Below, one piece after another: positions 9,058 through 20,645 of a stretch of 64,000 bases of DNA. Both the position numbers and the translations under genes were made by a program. This DNA is from Clavibacter phaseoli (GTDB taxonomy: Bacteria; Actinomycetota; Actinomycetes; Actinomycetales; Microbacteriaceae). The notes under the pieces were generated by a model. It searched no databases and was not told where the DNA came from. It worked only from the letters and a program-made list of their open reading frames with translations. The stretch is from assembly GCF_021922925.1 (NCBI RefSeq), contig NZ_CP040786.1:496001-560000 (forward strand), given 5' to 3'. How positions within the stretch are numbered: position 1 is the stretch's first letter; each line of letters opens with the position of its first letter.

Positions 9058-10058
9058 TCGTCCTCGTCACCGGCGCCAGCGGCATGCTCGGCCGCGCCGT
9101 CGCCGAGCGCCTCGCAGCGGCGGGGCACGCGGTCCGCGCGTTCCAGCGCCAGCCCTCGGGCCTCGCGGGAAGCGGCGCCGCCCCCGTGCCGGGAGCGGTC
9201 GTCGACCTCCGCGGCAGCGTCGCGGATCCCGTCGCCGTCGCGCGCGCGGTCGCGGGCGTCGACGCCGTCGTGCACCTCGCCGCCAAGGTCTCGCTCGCGG
9301 GGGACCCCGCCGACTTCCGCGCCGTCAACGTCGAGGGCACGCGCTCGCTCCTCGAGGCGGCGCGCGCGGCGGGCGTGACGCGGTTCGTCCACGTCTCCTC
9401 GCCGTCCGTCGCGCACACCGGCCTCTCCATCGTGGGGGACGGCGCCGGCCCCGCGGATCCCGTCCGCGCCCGCGGCGACTACGCCCGCACCAAGGCCGAG
9501 GGCGAGCTCATCGCGCTGGCCGCCGACGACCCGGCGATGCGCGTCCTCGCCGTCCGCCCGCACCTCGTCTGGGGCCCGGGCGACACGCAGCTCGTCGCCC
9601 GCATCGTCGACCGCGCTGCCCGCGGCCGCCTCCCGCTCCTCGGCCACGGCGCCGCCCTCATCGACACCGTCTACCGCGACAACGCCGCCGACGCGATCGT
9701 CGCAGCGCTCGACGCCGCCGACACCGCGCACGGCCGCGCGTACGTCGTCACCAACGGCGAGCCGCGTCCCGTCGCGGAGCTCCTCGCGGGCATGTGCCGC
9801 GCAGCCGGCGTCCCCGCGCCCCGGATCCGCGTGCCCGCCGCCCTCGCCCGCGCCGCCGGGGGAGCGGTGGAGCGCGTCTGGGCCGTGCGCCCCGGATCCG
9901 ACGAGCCGCCCATGACCCGCTTCCTCGCCGAGCAGCTCTCCACGGCGCACTGGTTCGACCAGCGCGAGACCCGCCTGGCCCTCGGCTGGACCCCGGCCGT
10001 CTCCCTCGACGAGGGCTTCGAGCGCCTGCGCCTCTCGTACGCCGCCGCCGGGCGCTGA
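9054..10058 (+). CDS. oleD: OleD, NAD(P)-dependent 2-alkyl-3-ketoalkanoate reductase
   Basis: A 334-residue extended short-chain dehydrogenase/reductase. In the olefin pathway OleD reduces the OleA product to the 2-alkyl-3-hydroxyacid used by OleC. The Rossmann motif TGASGMLG is at the N-terminus, the catalytic Tyr-x3-Lys is in DYARTKAEGE, and the family pattern continues with RPHLVWGPGD. GTG 9054 overlaps the oleBC stop (GTGA), so translation is coupled. By sequence alone it could be annotated as a 3-beta-hydroxysteroid dehydrogenase or NAD epimerase; the gene order decides for OleD. Confidence 0.9.
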   Translation: MIVLVTGASGMLGRAVAERLAAAGHAVRAFQRQPSGLAGSGAAPVPGAVVDLRGSVADPVAVARAVAGVDAVVHLAAKVSLAGDPADFRAVNVEGTRSLLEAARAAGVTRFVHVSSPSVAHTGLSIVGDGAGPADPVRARGDYARTKAEGELIALAADDPAMRVLAVRPHLVWGPGDTQLVARIVDRAARGRLPLLGHGAALIDTVYRDNAADAIVAALDAADTAHGRAYVVTNGEPRPVAELLAGMCRAAGVPAPRIRVPAALARAAGGAVERVWAVRPGSDEPPMTRFLAEQLSTAHWFDQRETRLALGWTPAVSLDEGFERLRLSYAAAGR

Positions 10059-10111
10059 CCCGGGACGCGTCCCGGTCGCCTCCCGGGCGCGGCCCGAGGC
10101 GGCCGGATCGC

Positions 10112-10117
10112 TAGGCT
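10112..10117 (+). promoter_or_regulatory. -10 (TAGGCT) of leaderless proS
   Basis: TAGGCT ends 7 nt before GTG 10125 and no ribosome site lies between them. Confidence 0.6.
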
Positions 10118-10124
10118 GTGTCGG

Positions 10125-11897
10125 GTGTCCACACGCCTCTCCAAGCTCTTCGTCCGCACCCTCCGGGAAGACCCCGTCGACGCCGAGGTGGCCAGCCACC
10201 GCCTCCTCGTGCGCGCCGGGTACATCCGCCGCCAGGCCCCCGGCATCTTCGCCTGGCTGCCGCTCGGCCTCCGCGTCAAGAACAAGGTCGAGGCCATCGT
10301 CCGCGAGGAGATGGAGCGCATCGGCGCCCAGGAGGTCCACTTCCCCGCGCTCCTGCCCGCCGAGCCGTACCAGGCCACCGGCCGCTACGACGAGTACGGC
10401 CCCGGGATGTTCCGCCTCGAGGACCGCAAGCGCGCGCCCATGGTGCTCGCCCCCACGCACGAGGAGTTCTTCGCGCTGCTCGTGAAGGACCTCTACTCGA
10501 GCTACAAGGACCTGCCCCTGTCGATCTACCAGATCCAGGACAAGTACCGCGACGAGGCCCGTCCCCGCGCCGGCATCCTCCGCGGCCGCGAGTTCACGAT
10601 GAAGGACGCCTACTCGTTCGACGTCACCGACGAGGCCCTGTCCGTCAGCTACCAGGCCCAGCGCGACGCCTACGAGCGGATCTTCCAGCGCCTCGGCCTC
10701 GAGTACGTCATCGTCGCCGCCGACGCGGGCGCCATGGGCGGATCCAAGAGCGAGGAGTTCCTGCACCCCACGCCCATCGGCGAGGACACGTTCGTGCGCA
10801 GCCCCGGCGGCTACGCGGCGAACGTCGAGGCGTTCACGACGCTCGTGCCCGAGGCGATCCCCATCGAGGGCCAGCCCGAGGCGCGCGTCTTCGACTCGCC
10901 CGACACCCCGACCATCGCGACCCTCGTCGACCTGGCGAACGCGCAGGAGCCCCGCGAGGACGGCCGCGCGTGGACCGCCGCCGACACGCTCAAGAACATC
11001 GTGCTCGCGCTGACGCACCTCGACGGCACGCGCGAGCTCGTCGTCGTCGGGATCCCCGGCGACCGCGACATCGACCTCAAGCGCGCCGAGGTGGCCTTCT
11101 TCCCCGCCGAGGTGGAGCCCGCCACCGAGGCGGACCTCGCCAAGCAGCCCGGCCTCGTGAAGGGCTACATCGGCCCGTGGTCGGCCGAGGGCCCCGTCCT
11201 CGGATCCACGTCGAGCACGAAGGTGCGCTACGTGGTCGACCCCCGCGTCGTCGACGGCACCTCGTGGATCACGGGCGCCAACGTCGCCGGGAAGCACGTC
11301 CTGTCGCTGGTCGCCGGCCGCGACTTCACGCCCGACGGCGTGGTCGAGGCCGCGGACGTCCGCGACGGCGACCCCGCGCCCGACGGCTCCGGCCCCATCA
11401 CCGCGGGACGCGGCACCGAGATCGGCCACGTCTTCGAGCTCGGCCGCAAGTACGCGGAGGCCCTCGGCCTCAAGGTGCTCGACGAGAACGGCAAGCTCGT
11501 CACCGTCACGATGGGCTCGTACGGCATCGGCATCACGCGCAACCTCGCGCTCGTCGCCGAGGCCACGCAGGACGGTCGCGGGCTCCTGTGGCCCGCCTCG
11601 ATCAGCCCGTTCGACGTGCACGTCGTGATGACCGGCAAGGACGAGGCCGTCAGGACGGCGAGCGAGGAGCTCGTCGACGCGCTCGACGCCGCCGGCCTCG
11701 ACGTGCTCTTCGACGACCGCCCCAAGGTGTCGCCCGGCGTGAAGTTCGGCGACGCCGAGCTCATCGGCGTGCCGACCATCGTCATCGTCGGCCGCGGCGC
11801 GGTCGACGGCATGGCCGAGCTCTGGGACCGCCGCACGAACGAGCGCACCCCGGTCGCGCTCGCGGACGTCGTGGGCGCCCTCACCGCCGGCCGCTGA
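10125..11897 (+). CDS. proS: Prolyl-tRNA synthetase (bacterial type with editing insertion)
   Basis: A 590-residue class II synthetase that charges tRNA-Pro with proline. The N-terminal catalytic core shows motif 2 region [20 protein letters not shown] long insertion (about residues 225-400) is the editing domain of bacterial ProS, and the C-terminal anticodon-binding domain follows (from about 490). Length fits the bacterial class rather than the archaeal-like class. It is predicted leaderless from GTG 10125. A strong hairpin follows the stop and separates it from nusA. Confidence 0.97.
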   Translation: MSTRLSKLFVRTLREDPVDAEVASHRLLVRAGYIRRQAPGIFAWLPLGLRVKNKVEAIVREEMERIGAQEVHFPALLPAEPYQATGRYDEYGPGMFRLEDRKRAPMVLAPTHEEFFALLVKDLYSSYKDLPLSIYQIQDKYRDEARPRAGILRGREFTMKDAYSFDVTDEALSVSYQAQRDAYERIFQRLGLEYVIVAADAGAMGGSKSEEFLHPTPIGEDTFVRSPGGYAANVEAFTTLVPEAIPIEGQPEARVFDSPDTPTIATLVDLANAQEPREDGRAWTAADTLKNIVLALTHLDGTRELVVVGIPGDRDIDLKRAEVAFFPAEVEPATEADLAKQPGLVKGYIGPWSAEGPVLGSTSSTKVRYVVDPRVVDGTSWITGANVAGKHVLSLVAGRDFTPDGVVEAADVRDGDPAPDGSGPITAGRGTEIGHVFELGRKYAEALGLKVLDENGKLVTVTMGSYGIGITRNLALVAEATQDGRGLLWPASISPFDVHVVMTGKDEAVRTASEELVDALDAAGLDVLFDDRPKVSPGVKFGDAELIGVPTIVIVGRGAVDGMAELWDRRTNERTPVALADVVGALTAGR

Positions 11898-11913
11898 TCC
11901 GACCGCACGTCCC

Positions 11914-11953
11914 CTCGAGGCTGCCCGACCCCTCCCGGTCGGGTAGCCTCGAG
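11914..11953 (+). terminator. 17-bp hairpin between proS and nusA
   Basis: The arms 11914-11930 and 11937-11953 pair over 17 bp with one G-T pair and a 6-nt loop, followed by TGTTT. It looks like the proS terminator. The right arm also contains the TAGCCT that may serve as the nusA -10. Confidence 0.75.
11944..11949 (+). promoter_or_regulatory. Candidate nusA -10 (TAGCCT) inside the terminator arm
   Basis: TAGCCT lies in the right arm of the hairpin, 33 nt before GTG 11983. Transcription would start just past the hairpin, and the short leader carries a GAGGAG ribosome site. Confidence 0.45.
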
Positions 11954-11982
11954 TGTTTCCAACCGAATAGAGGAGTCGCACC

Positions 11983-12990
11983 GTGGACATCGACCTGAGC
12001 GTCTTGCGCCTGATGGAGCGCGAGCGCGAGATCCCATTCGAGGAGCTCGTCTCGATCATCGAGCAGGCCATCCTCACCGCCTACCTCAAGCACACCGACC
12101 AGGCCGACGCCAAGCCCGTCGCCGACGGCGTGCCCCCGGCCCGCGTGCACCTGGACCGGAAGTCCGGCCACGTCTCCGTGCACGTCCCCGAGCTCGACGA
12201 GGACGGCCTCGTCATCGGCGAGTCCGAGGACAGCCCGAGCGACTTCGGCCGCATCGCCGCCTTCGCCGCCAAGCAGGTCATCAACCAGCGCCTGCGCGAC
12301 ATCGGCGACGACCGCATCCTCGGCGAGTTCAAGGGCCGCGAGGGCGACATCGTCGCGGGCGTCATCCAGCAGGGCCCGAACCCGCGCATGATCCACGTCG
12401 ACCTCGGCACCATCGAGGCGATCCTGCCGCCCGAGGAGCAGGTGCCCGGCGAGAAGTACGTGCACGGCTCCCGCCTGCGGGTCTACGTCACGAGCGTCTC
12501 GCGCGGCGCCAAGGGCCCGCAGATCACGGTCTCGCGCACGCACCCGTCGCTCGTCCGCAAGCTCTTCGCGCTCGAGGTGCCGGAGATCGCGCAGGGCCTC
12601 GTCGAGATCGTGTCGCTCGCCCGCGAGGCCGGCCACCGCACCAAGATCGCGGTGCGCGCGACCGAGCCCGGCATCAACGCCAAGGGCGCCTGCATCGGCG
12701 AGCTGGGGCAGCGCGTCCGCGCGGTCACGGCGGAGCTCAACGACGAGAAGATCGACATCGTCGACTACTCGGAGTCGCTGCCCGTCTTCGTCGGCAACGC
12801 GCTCTCGCCCGCCCGGGTCACGAGCTCGTTCGTCATCGACCAGGCGACCAAGGCCGTCCGCGCGCTCGTGCCCGACTACCAGCTGTCGCTCGCCATCGGC
12901 AAGGAGGGCCAGAACGCCCGCCTCGCCGCCAAGCTCACGGGCGCGAAGATCGACATCCAGCCCGACTCGATCCTCGAGGGCGACGACTGA
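11983..12990 (+). CDS. nusA: Transcription termination/antitermination factor NusA
   Basis: A 335-residue NusA that binds RNA polymerase and controls pausing, termination and rRNA antitermination. It has the N-terminal polymerase-binding domain (1-105), an S1 domain (about 110-185) and two KH domains (about 190-330) with the GELGQR and [12 protein letters not shown] loops. It lacks the acidic C-terminal repeats of enterobacterial NusA, as is normal in actinobacteria. It starts with GTG behind a GAGGAG site. ylxR and infB follow. The usual first gene of the block, rimP, is not present between proS and nusA. Confidence 0.97.
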   Translation: MDIDLSVLRLMEREREIPFEELVSIIEQAILTAYLKHTDQADAKPVADGVPPARVHLDRKSGHVSVHVPELDEDGLVIGESEDSPSDFGRIAAFAAKQVINQRLRDIGDDRILGEFKGREGDIVAGVIQQGPNPRMIHVDLGTIEAILPPEEQVPGEKYVHGSRLRVYVTSVSRGAKGPQITVSRTHPSLVRKLFALEVPEIAQGLVEIVSLAREAGHRTKIAVRATEPGINAKGACIGELGQRVRAVTAELNDEKIDIVDYSESLPVFVGNALSPARVTSSFVIDQATKAVRALVPDYQLSLAIGKEGQNARLAAKLTGAKIDIQPDSILEGDD

Positions 12991-13040
12991 GCGCCCGTCG
13001 TCGGGACCCGGCCTCCTCCCCGCCGGACGGAGGGGGTAGT

Positions 13041-13334
13041 ATGGAGCCGGTAAGAACGTGCGTCGGCTGTCGTCGGCGTGCCCCGAGGTCCGCTCTCCAG
13101 CGGATCGTCGCCGATCACCCCACCAGCTCCCTCGTCCTCGACGAGCGCGCGGTGATGGCCGGCAGGGGCGCGTGGATCCATCCGACCATCGAGTGCATCG
13201 ACAGAGCGATCGCGCGGCGTGCCTTCGGGCGGGCCCTGCGGAGCGACGCGGCGCTCGACCCCGCAGCTCTTGGGGGACTACGAGAGCGGCTCGCGGCCCA
13301 GCCGAGCGCGCGAGCATCCGAGAGAACAGGCTGA
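13041..13334 (+). CDS. ylxR: YlxR-family RNA-binding protein
   Basis: A 97-residue YlxR (DUF448) protein, found almost always between nusA and infB. The signature RTCVGCRRRAPRSAL is at the N-terminus and a basic RAFGRAL segment follows near residue 63. Family members bind RNA, and in some firmicutes a homologue affects transcription or RNase P; the role here is unknown. ATG 13041 has a purine-rich GGAGGGGG ribosome site about 4 nt upstream, and the distance from nusA (50 bp) fits one operon. Confidence 0.9.
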   Translation: MEPVRTCVGCRRRAPRSALQRIVADHPTSSLVLDERAVMAGRGAWIHPTIECIDRAIARRAFGRALRSDAALDPAALGGLRERLAAQPSARASERTG

Positions 13335-13430
13335 ACGGCACATGGACAACTAATGAGCGGCTCGAAATGAGATCCGTCCAGCACTAGCGGTCCCCTCCTG
13401 CCTGGGAGAGGACCCCCAGACAGGAGAACA

Positions 13431-16262
<2,832 letters not shown>

Positions 16263-16275
16263 CCCCGGCCGATCC

Positions 16276-16307
16276 GGGCCCCGCTCCCCACCAGGGGAGC
16301 GGGGCCC
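16276..16307 (+). terminator. 14-bp hairpin downstream of infB
   Basis: A perfect 14-bp stem (16276-16289 with 16294-16307) with a 4-nt loop, starting 13 nt after the infB stop. It has no T run. It could end infB transcription or stabilise its 3' end before rbfA. Confidence 0.75.
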
Positions 16308-16330
16308 TCCCCGTCCCGCCACCCGCGGGG

Positions 16331-16521
16331 CACCAGCACGATCCGGGCGCTCGCGTCCGGCGGCACCCGCAACGCGCGGGGCACCAGCACGATCCGGGCG
16401 CTCGCGTCCGGCCGTACCCGCAACACGCGGGTCACCAGCACGACCCGGGCGCTCGCGTCCGGTCGCACCCGCCACCCGCGGGGCACGAGCACGATGCCGG
16501 GGCTCGCCCGGCCGCATCCGT
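16331..16521. repeat. 51-bp tandem repeat between infB and rbfA
   Basis: Units begin at 16331, 16382, 16433 and 16484, giving an exact 51-bp period. Each starts CACCAGCACGATCCGGGCGC or a close variant; three copies are near-identical and the fourth is degenerate and truncated near 16521. The unit is divisible by three and reads open on the minus strand as a 17-residue repeat with PDASAR, but no start or ribosome site supports a gene. Confidence 0.88.
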
Positions 16522-16539
16522 CACGGAAGGACGTCGACC

Positions 16540-17055
<516 letters not shown>

Positions 17056-17098
17056 TCCACCCGGTCGGCGGGCGCCCGCACCGGTCGACCGCCGCCCG

Positions 17099-17977
17099 TC
17101 AGCTGGGCAGGGCGTACGTCCCGTCGGGCTGCCGCACCGCGAGCCCGTCGGCGATCAGCCCGTCGAGCGCACGCCCGCGCTGCACGGGCTCCGGCCACGC
17201 GGTCGCGAGATCGGCCGCGCTCACGGGGGAGTGGCTCGACCGCAGCTCGGCGAGCAGGAGGCCGCGCACCTGGCGGTCGGATCCCTCGTACCGCTTCTGC
17301 ACGACGCGCGCCGGCCCGTCGTAGGCCGGGTACCCCGCCGCGCGCCACGCGCACAGGTCGCGCACCGGGCACTCGTCGCAGCGCGGCGCGCGGGCCGTGC
17401 AGACGACGGCGCCGAGCTCCATCGCGCCGGCGTTGAACAGGCGCGCCTCGGCCACGTCGTCGGGTAGCTGCGCCTCCATCGCGGCCAGGTCGGCCTTCGT
17501 GCGCGCGGGGCCGGGATCGCCCTGGCCGGCGACCGCGCGCGCGAGCACTCGCCGCACGTTGACGTCGACGACCGGGTGCCGGTGGCCGAACGCGAACGCC
17601 GCGACCGCGCGCGCCGTGTACGGGCCGACGCCGGGCAGGTCGAGCAGGGCGTCGACGTCCTCGGGGACCTCGCCGCCGTGCCGCTCGACGATCGCGACCG
17701 CGCACGCGTGCAGGGCCAGCGCCCGACGCGGGTAGCCGAGGCGGCCCCAGGCGCGGACGGCCTCGCTCGCGGGCGTCGAGGCGAGCGCCGCGGGCACGGG
17801 CCAGCGCGCGAGCCACTCCTCGAGCCGCGGGATCACGCGCACCACGGGCGTCTGCTGCAGCATGAACTCGCTGACGAGGATGCCCCAGGATCCGAACCCC
17901 TCGCGCCGCCAGGGCAGGTCGCGGGCGTTCTCCCGGAACCACGCGGTGATCCGGGGGGCGATGGCGGTCTCCGGCAT
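17099..17977 (-). CDS. mutY: A/G-specific adenine glycosylase
   Basis: A 292-residue MutY that removes adenine mispaired with 8-oxoguanine. The helix-hairpin-helix LDLPGVGPYTARAV leads to the catalytic Asp in HPVVDVNVRRVLAR. The 4Fe-4S cluster motif is C-x6-C-x2-C-x5-C in CTARAPRCDECPVRDLC. The C-terminal domain that recognises 8-oxoG is short, as in other actinobacterial MutY. ATG 17977 lies about 16 nt from the predicted start point of a shared divergent promoter with the gene at 18016. Transcription converges on rbfA. Confidence 0.95.
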   Translation of the reverse strand: MPETAIAPRITAWFRENARDLPWRREGFGSWGILVSEFMLQQTPVVRVIPRLEEWLARWPVPAALASTPASEAVRAWGRLGYPRRALALHACAVAIVERHGGEVPEDVDALLDLPGVGPYTARAVAAFAFGHRHPVVDVNVRRVLARAVAGQGDPGPARTKADLAAMEAQLPDDVAEARLFNAGAMELGAVVCTARAPRCDECPVRDLCAWRAAGYPAYDGPARVVQKRYEGSDRQVRGLLLAELRSSHSPVSAADLATAWPEPVQRGRALDGLIADGLAVRQPDGTYALPS

Positions 17978-17998
17978 CCGGCCAGCGTACGAGACGAT

Positions 17999-18010
17999 GA
18001 GCCTAGGCTC
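17999..18010. promoter_or_regulatory. Shared palindromic -10 of mutY and the divergent gene
   Basis: GAGCCTAGGCTC is a perfect 12-bp palindrome. It holds TAGGCT on the plus strand (18004-18009, 6 nt before ATG 18016) and on the minus strand (18005-18000, 22 nt before the mutY ATG). The two hexamers overlap by 2 bp. Confidence 0.6.
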
Positions 18011-18015
18011 GGCGC

Positions 18016-18582
18016 ATGCCCCTGTACCGCGCCTCCCGCGCCGAGGTCCTGTCCTCGCTCGCCGACGAGTTCCTGCACAACTACGGCCGCGGACGCGCCT
18101 TCCTCGCGGTCGACGGCGGACCGCTCGCGGACCCGAACGCGTTCGCGCACGACCTCGCCGACGTGCTGCGCGCGGACGGCCGCGGGGCGTACGTCGCCTC
18201 AGCGGCCGACTTCGCGCCCGACGGCGGCGCTCCCGCCCCGGACGCCCTCCGCGACGCGCTCGTCCGGCCGTTCCGGAAGGCCGACGGCGACTTCTCGCTG
18301 CGGCCGGACGGCGACGTCGTGACGGATGCCCCCGCCGACGCCGTGCTGATCGTCGCGGGCGACGCCCTGCAGACCCCGGAGCTCCGCGGCCTGTGGAACG
18401 GCGTCGTCTACCTGCTGCTGCCCGACGAGCCGCTCGCGACCTCGGGCGGCGACGCCGGAGCCGCGGAGCAGGAGGCGCACGCGCGCTACATCCGCCAGGT
18501 CAACCCGCGCCGGGCGGCGAGCATGATCGTCGACGTCACCGACCCCGAGCTCCCGCGCCGCGTCTTCGCCGACAGCTGCTGA
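18016..18582 (+). CDS. Uridine-kinase-like protein lacking the Walker A motif
   Basis: A 188-residue protein that aligns by eye with actinobacterial uridine-kinase-like P-loop proteins: an N-terminal helix (SRAEVLSSLADEF), a strand FLAVDG, and later LIVAGDALQTPELRGLWN and RYIRQVNPRRAASMIVDVTD. Where the family has GxGGxGKT the sequence is GGPLADPNAF, with no Lys and no Gly-Lys-Thr/Ser. It is therefore unlikely to bind ATP in the normal way. It is predicted leaderless and shares its promoter with mutY. Function is unknown; a regulatory or scaffold pseudokinase is an inference. Confidence 0.8.
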   Translation: MPLYRASRAEVLSSLADEFLHNYGRGRAFLAVDGGPLADPNAFAHDLADVLRADGRGAYVASAADFAPDGGAPAPDALRDALVRPFRKADGDFSLRPDGDVVTDAPADAVLIVAGDALQTPELRGLWNGVVYLLLPDEPLATSGGDAGAAEQEAHARYIRQVNPRRAASMIVDVTDPELPRRVFADSC

Positions 18583-18603
18583 AGGCTCCCGGCCGCCAGG
18601 CGC

Positions 18604-19599
18604 TCAGCGCGGGACGAGCCGCGCGAGCTCCGCGGGCGAGATGTGCCGCCCGCTGGTCTCCACGCCGTGCACGAGCTGCACCAGCGCGGCGTTGACGCGC
18701 GCGTCCTGGCCCGCCCCCGGAGCGAGCGCGGAGACCGCGCCGTTGAGGTGGTCCACCTCGGTCAGGCGGTTGCGGCGGATGCTCTGCAGCGTCGACCCGG
18801 GGTTCGGCACCTGCCCCATGTTCCGGGCGAGCGAGACCGGCAGGCGCTCGGCGAGGGGGAGCGGCAGCGACGCGAACAGCCGCAGGCGACGGTGGGTGAG
18901 GCCGCCGAGCGGCCCGAACGTCACGCCGCGCGCGAGGCCCGTGCGCACGGTCTCCTGCATGGTGCGCGTGACGATCCGCCGCAGCACGGGCTCGGCGATG
19001 ACCGCCTGCACGCTGAGGCCGGTGATGGCCGGCACCGCGTTGATCCCGTTGATGACGAGCTTCGTCCACTGGGCGCCGCGGAAGTCGGCGGCGACCGTGA
19101 CGGGCATGACGGGATCCAGCACCTCGCGCACGAGGGCGACGTCGGCGCCGGCCGGGCCGTCCGCGGTGCCGATCTGGATGCCCGCGGGCGTCGTGACCGT
19201 GACGAGCCCGGGCTCGCTGAGCGACGCCGCGACGAGCGCGAGCCCGCCGATGACCTGCGAGCGCGGCAGGCACTCGACGCCCATCGTGATCGCTGAGAGC
19301 CCGTTCTGCACGACGAGCACCGGGATCCCGCGGAGCCAGCCCGCGTTCTCGGTCATGGCGTCGCGGGCGTCGGCGATCTTGGTGGCGACGATCGCGAGCT
19401 CGGGCGGACGGCCCAGCCGCTCGGCCGCCGCGACGCGCGCGACGTGGTCGCCGTAGCCGCCGGAGAGGCGGAGGCCGCGGTCCTGGATCGCCCGGAGGTG
19501 CGGCCCGCGCGCGGTGACGTCGACGTCGTGACCGGCGCGCTCGAGGAGCGCCGCGATGGTGCCGCCGACCGCGCCCGCACCCAAGACACCGATCCGCAC
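18604..19599 (-). CDS. Ketopantoate reductase-like oxidoreductase (PanE/ApbA family)
   Basis: A 331-residue member of the 2-dehydropantoate 2-reductase family, which reduces ketopantoate with NADPH in coenzyme A synthesis. The Rossmann motif is GVLGAGAVGG at the N-terminus; the conserved KLVINGINAVPAITG block near residue 185 and the C-terminal SALAPGAGQDARVNAALV segment fit the family. The in-frame GTG at 19599 is chosen because GGAGGAGG lies about 6 nt upstream; a longer reading frame to 19668 lacks a ribosome site. Several paralogues of this family exist in actinobacteria, so its substrate may not be ketopantoate. Confidence 0.82.
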   Translation of the reverse strand: MRIGVLGAGAVGGTIAALLERAGHDVDVTARGPHLRAIQDRGLRLSGGYGDHVARVAAAERLGRPPELAIVATKIADARDAMTENAGWLRGIPVLVVQNGLSAITMGVECLPRSQVIGGLALVAASLSEPGLVTVTTPAGIQIGTADGPAGADVALVREVLDPVMPVTVAADFRGAQWTKLVINGINAVPAITGLSVQAVIAEPVLRRIVTRTMQETVRTGLARGVTFGPLGGLTHRRLRLFASLPLPLAERLPVSLARNMGQVPNPGSTLQSIRRNRLTEVDHLNGAVSALAPGAGQDARVNAALVQLVHGVETSGRHISPAELARLVPR

Positions 19600-19621
19600 G
19601 CGTCCTCCTCCGACGCCCTCG

Positions 19622-19627
19622 ATCCTA
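19622..19627 (-). promoter_or_regulatory. Candidate -10 (TAGGAT) of the ketopantoate-reductase-like gene
   Basis: TAGGAT on the minus strand ends 22 nt before GTG 19599, giving a short leader with the GGAGGAGG ribosome site. Confidence 0.45.
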
Positions 19628-19685
19628 GGCCGGACGTCTCCGAGGGAGCCGGGCGGCGGCCCGGGCACGGCATGATGGTGGGGCC

Positions 19686-20645
19686 ATGGAAACCCCGACC
19701 CCCCGCGCCGCGCCCTCCACCGCGAGCGGCCTGCTCCTCATCGACAAGCGCGGGGAGTGGACGAGCCACGACCTCGTCGCCCGCACGCGCCGCCTCGCCG
19801 GCACCCGCAAGGTCGGGCACGCGGGCACGCTCGACCCGATGGCGACCGGCCTCATGATCCTCGGCGTCAACAGCTCCACGCGCCTGCTCACGTACCTCGT
19901 CGGCCTCGACAAGGAGTACCTCGCGACGATCCGCCTCGGCCGCGCCACGACCACGGACGACCGCGAGGGCGAGGTCGTCTCGCGCGCCGAGCCCGGGCGG
20001 ATCCGCGACCTCGCCGTCGCCGACGTGGAGCGCGCCATCGCCGGCCTCCGCGGCACCATCTCGCAGGTGCCGAGCGCCGTGAGCGCCATCAAGGTCGACG
20101 GCAAGCGCGCGTACGCCCGCGTCCGCGCCGGCGAGGAGGTCGAGCTCGCCGCGCGCGAGGTCACCGTCTCGGCGTTCGACGTGCTGCGCTTCGACGCGGT
20201 CGAGGCGGAGGAGGGCGAGGAGGACGGCGCGCAGCTCGACCTCGACGTCCGCATCACGTGCTCCTCCGGCACCTACGTGCGGGCGCTCGCGCGGGACCTC
20301 GGCCGCGAGCTCGGCGTCGGCGGCCACCTCACCGCGCTCCGCCGCACGCGCGTCGGCCCGTTCCACGTCGACGACGCCGTCGCCATCGACGACCTGGTGG
20401 TCGCCGACCGCCTCATCCCGCCGGCGGACGCGGCCGCGCGCCTCTTCGACGTGCTGCACCTCACCGACCAGGAGGCCGTCGACCTCGGGCACGGCAAGAA
20501 GCTCACGACGCCCGACGAGGCGCCCACCGAGGATCCGCTCGCCGCGGTCGCGCCCGACGGCCGGCTCGTGGGGCTGGTCGGCTTCCGCGGCCGCACGGGC
20601 ACGTCCATCGTCAACTTCCCGGCCGACGAGGCGGGCGCCTCGTGA
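19686..20645 (+). CDS. truB: tRNA pseudouridine(55) synthase
   Basis: A 319-residue TruB that makes pseudouridine 55 in the T loop of tRNAs. The catalytic Asp is in KVGHAGTLDPMATG, with the family blocks KEYLATIRLG, QVPSAVSAIKVDGKRAY and CSSGTYVRALARDLG. Residues about 175-190 carry an acidic insert. The C-terminal part resembles the actinobacterial TruB tail rather than a PUA domain. It ends overlapping the next small membrane protein gene (GTGA), which implies coupled translation. A weak GATGGT hexamer ends 6 nt before the ATG, so it may also be leaderless. Confidence 0.96.
   Translation: METPTPRAAPSTASGLLLIDKRGEWTSHDLVARTRRLAGTRKVGHAGTLDPMATGLMILGVNSSTRLLTYLVGLDKEYLATIRLGRATTTDDREGEVVSRAEPGRIRDLAVADVERAIAGLRGTISQVPSAVSAIKVDGKRAYARVRAGEEVELAAREVTVSAFDVLRFDAVEAEEGEEDGAQLDLDVRITCSSGTYVRALARDLGRELGVGGHLTALRRTRVGPFHVDDAVAIDDLVVADRLIPPADAAARLFDVLHLTDQEAVDLGHGKKLTTPDEAPTEDPLAAVAPDGRLVGLVGFRGRTGTSIVNFPADEAGAS

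Noticed and set aside
8586..12077. Very long minus-strand frame opposite oleBC, oleD and proS
   Set aside because: It crosses several well-supported genes on the other strand and encodes repetitive Arg/Asp/Gly sequence; no ribosome site or family signature.
13037..13042. TAGTAT as a -10 for ylxR
   Set aside because: It overlaps the ATG of ylxR, so transcription would begin inside the gene; it is more likely chance sequence, although an internal promoter for infB cannot be excluded.
16331..16521. CRISPR array
   Set aside because: The 51-bp repeats are contiguous with no unique spacers, so this is a minisatellite rather than a CRISPR array.
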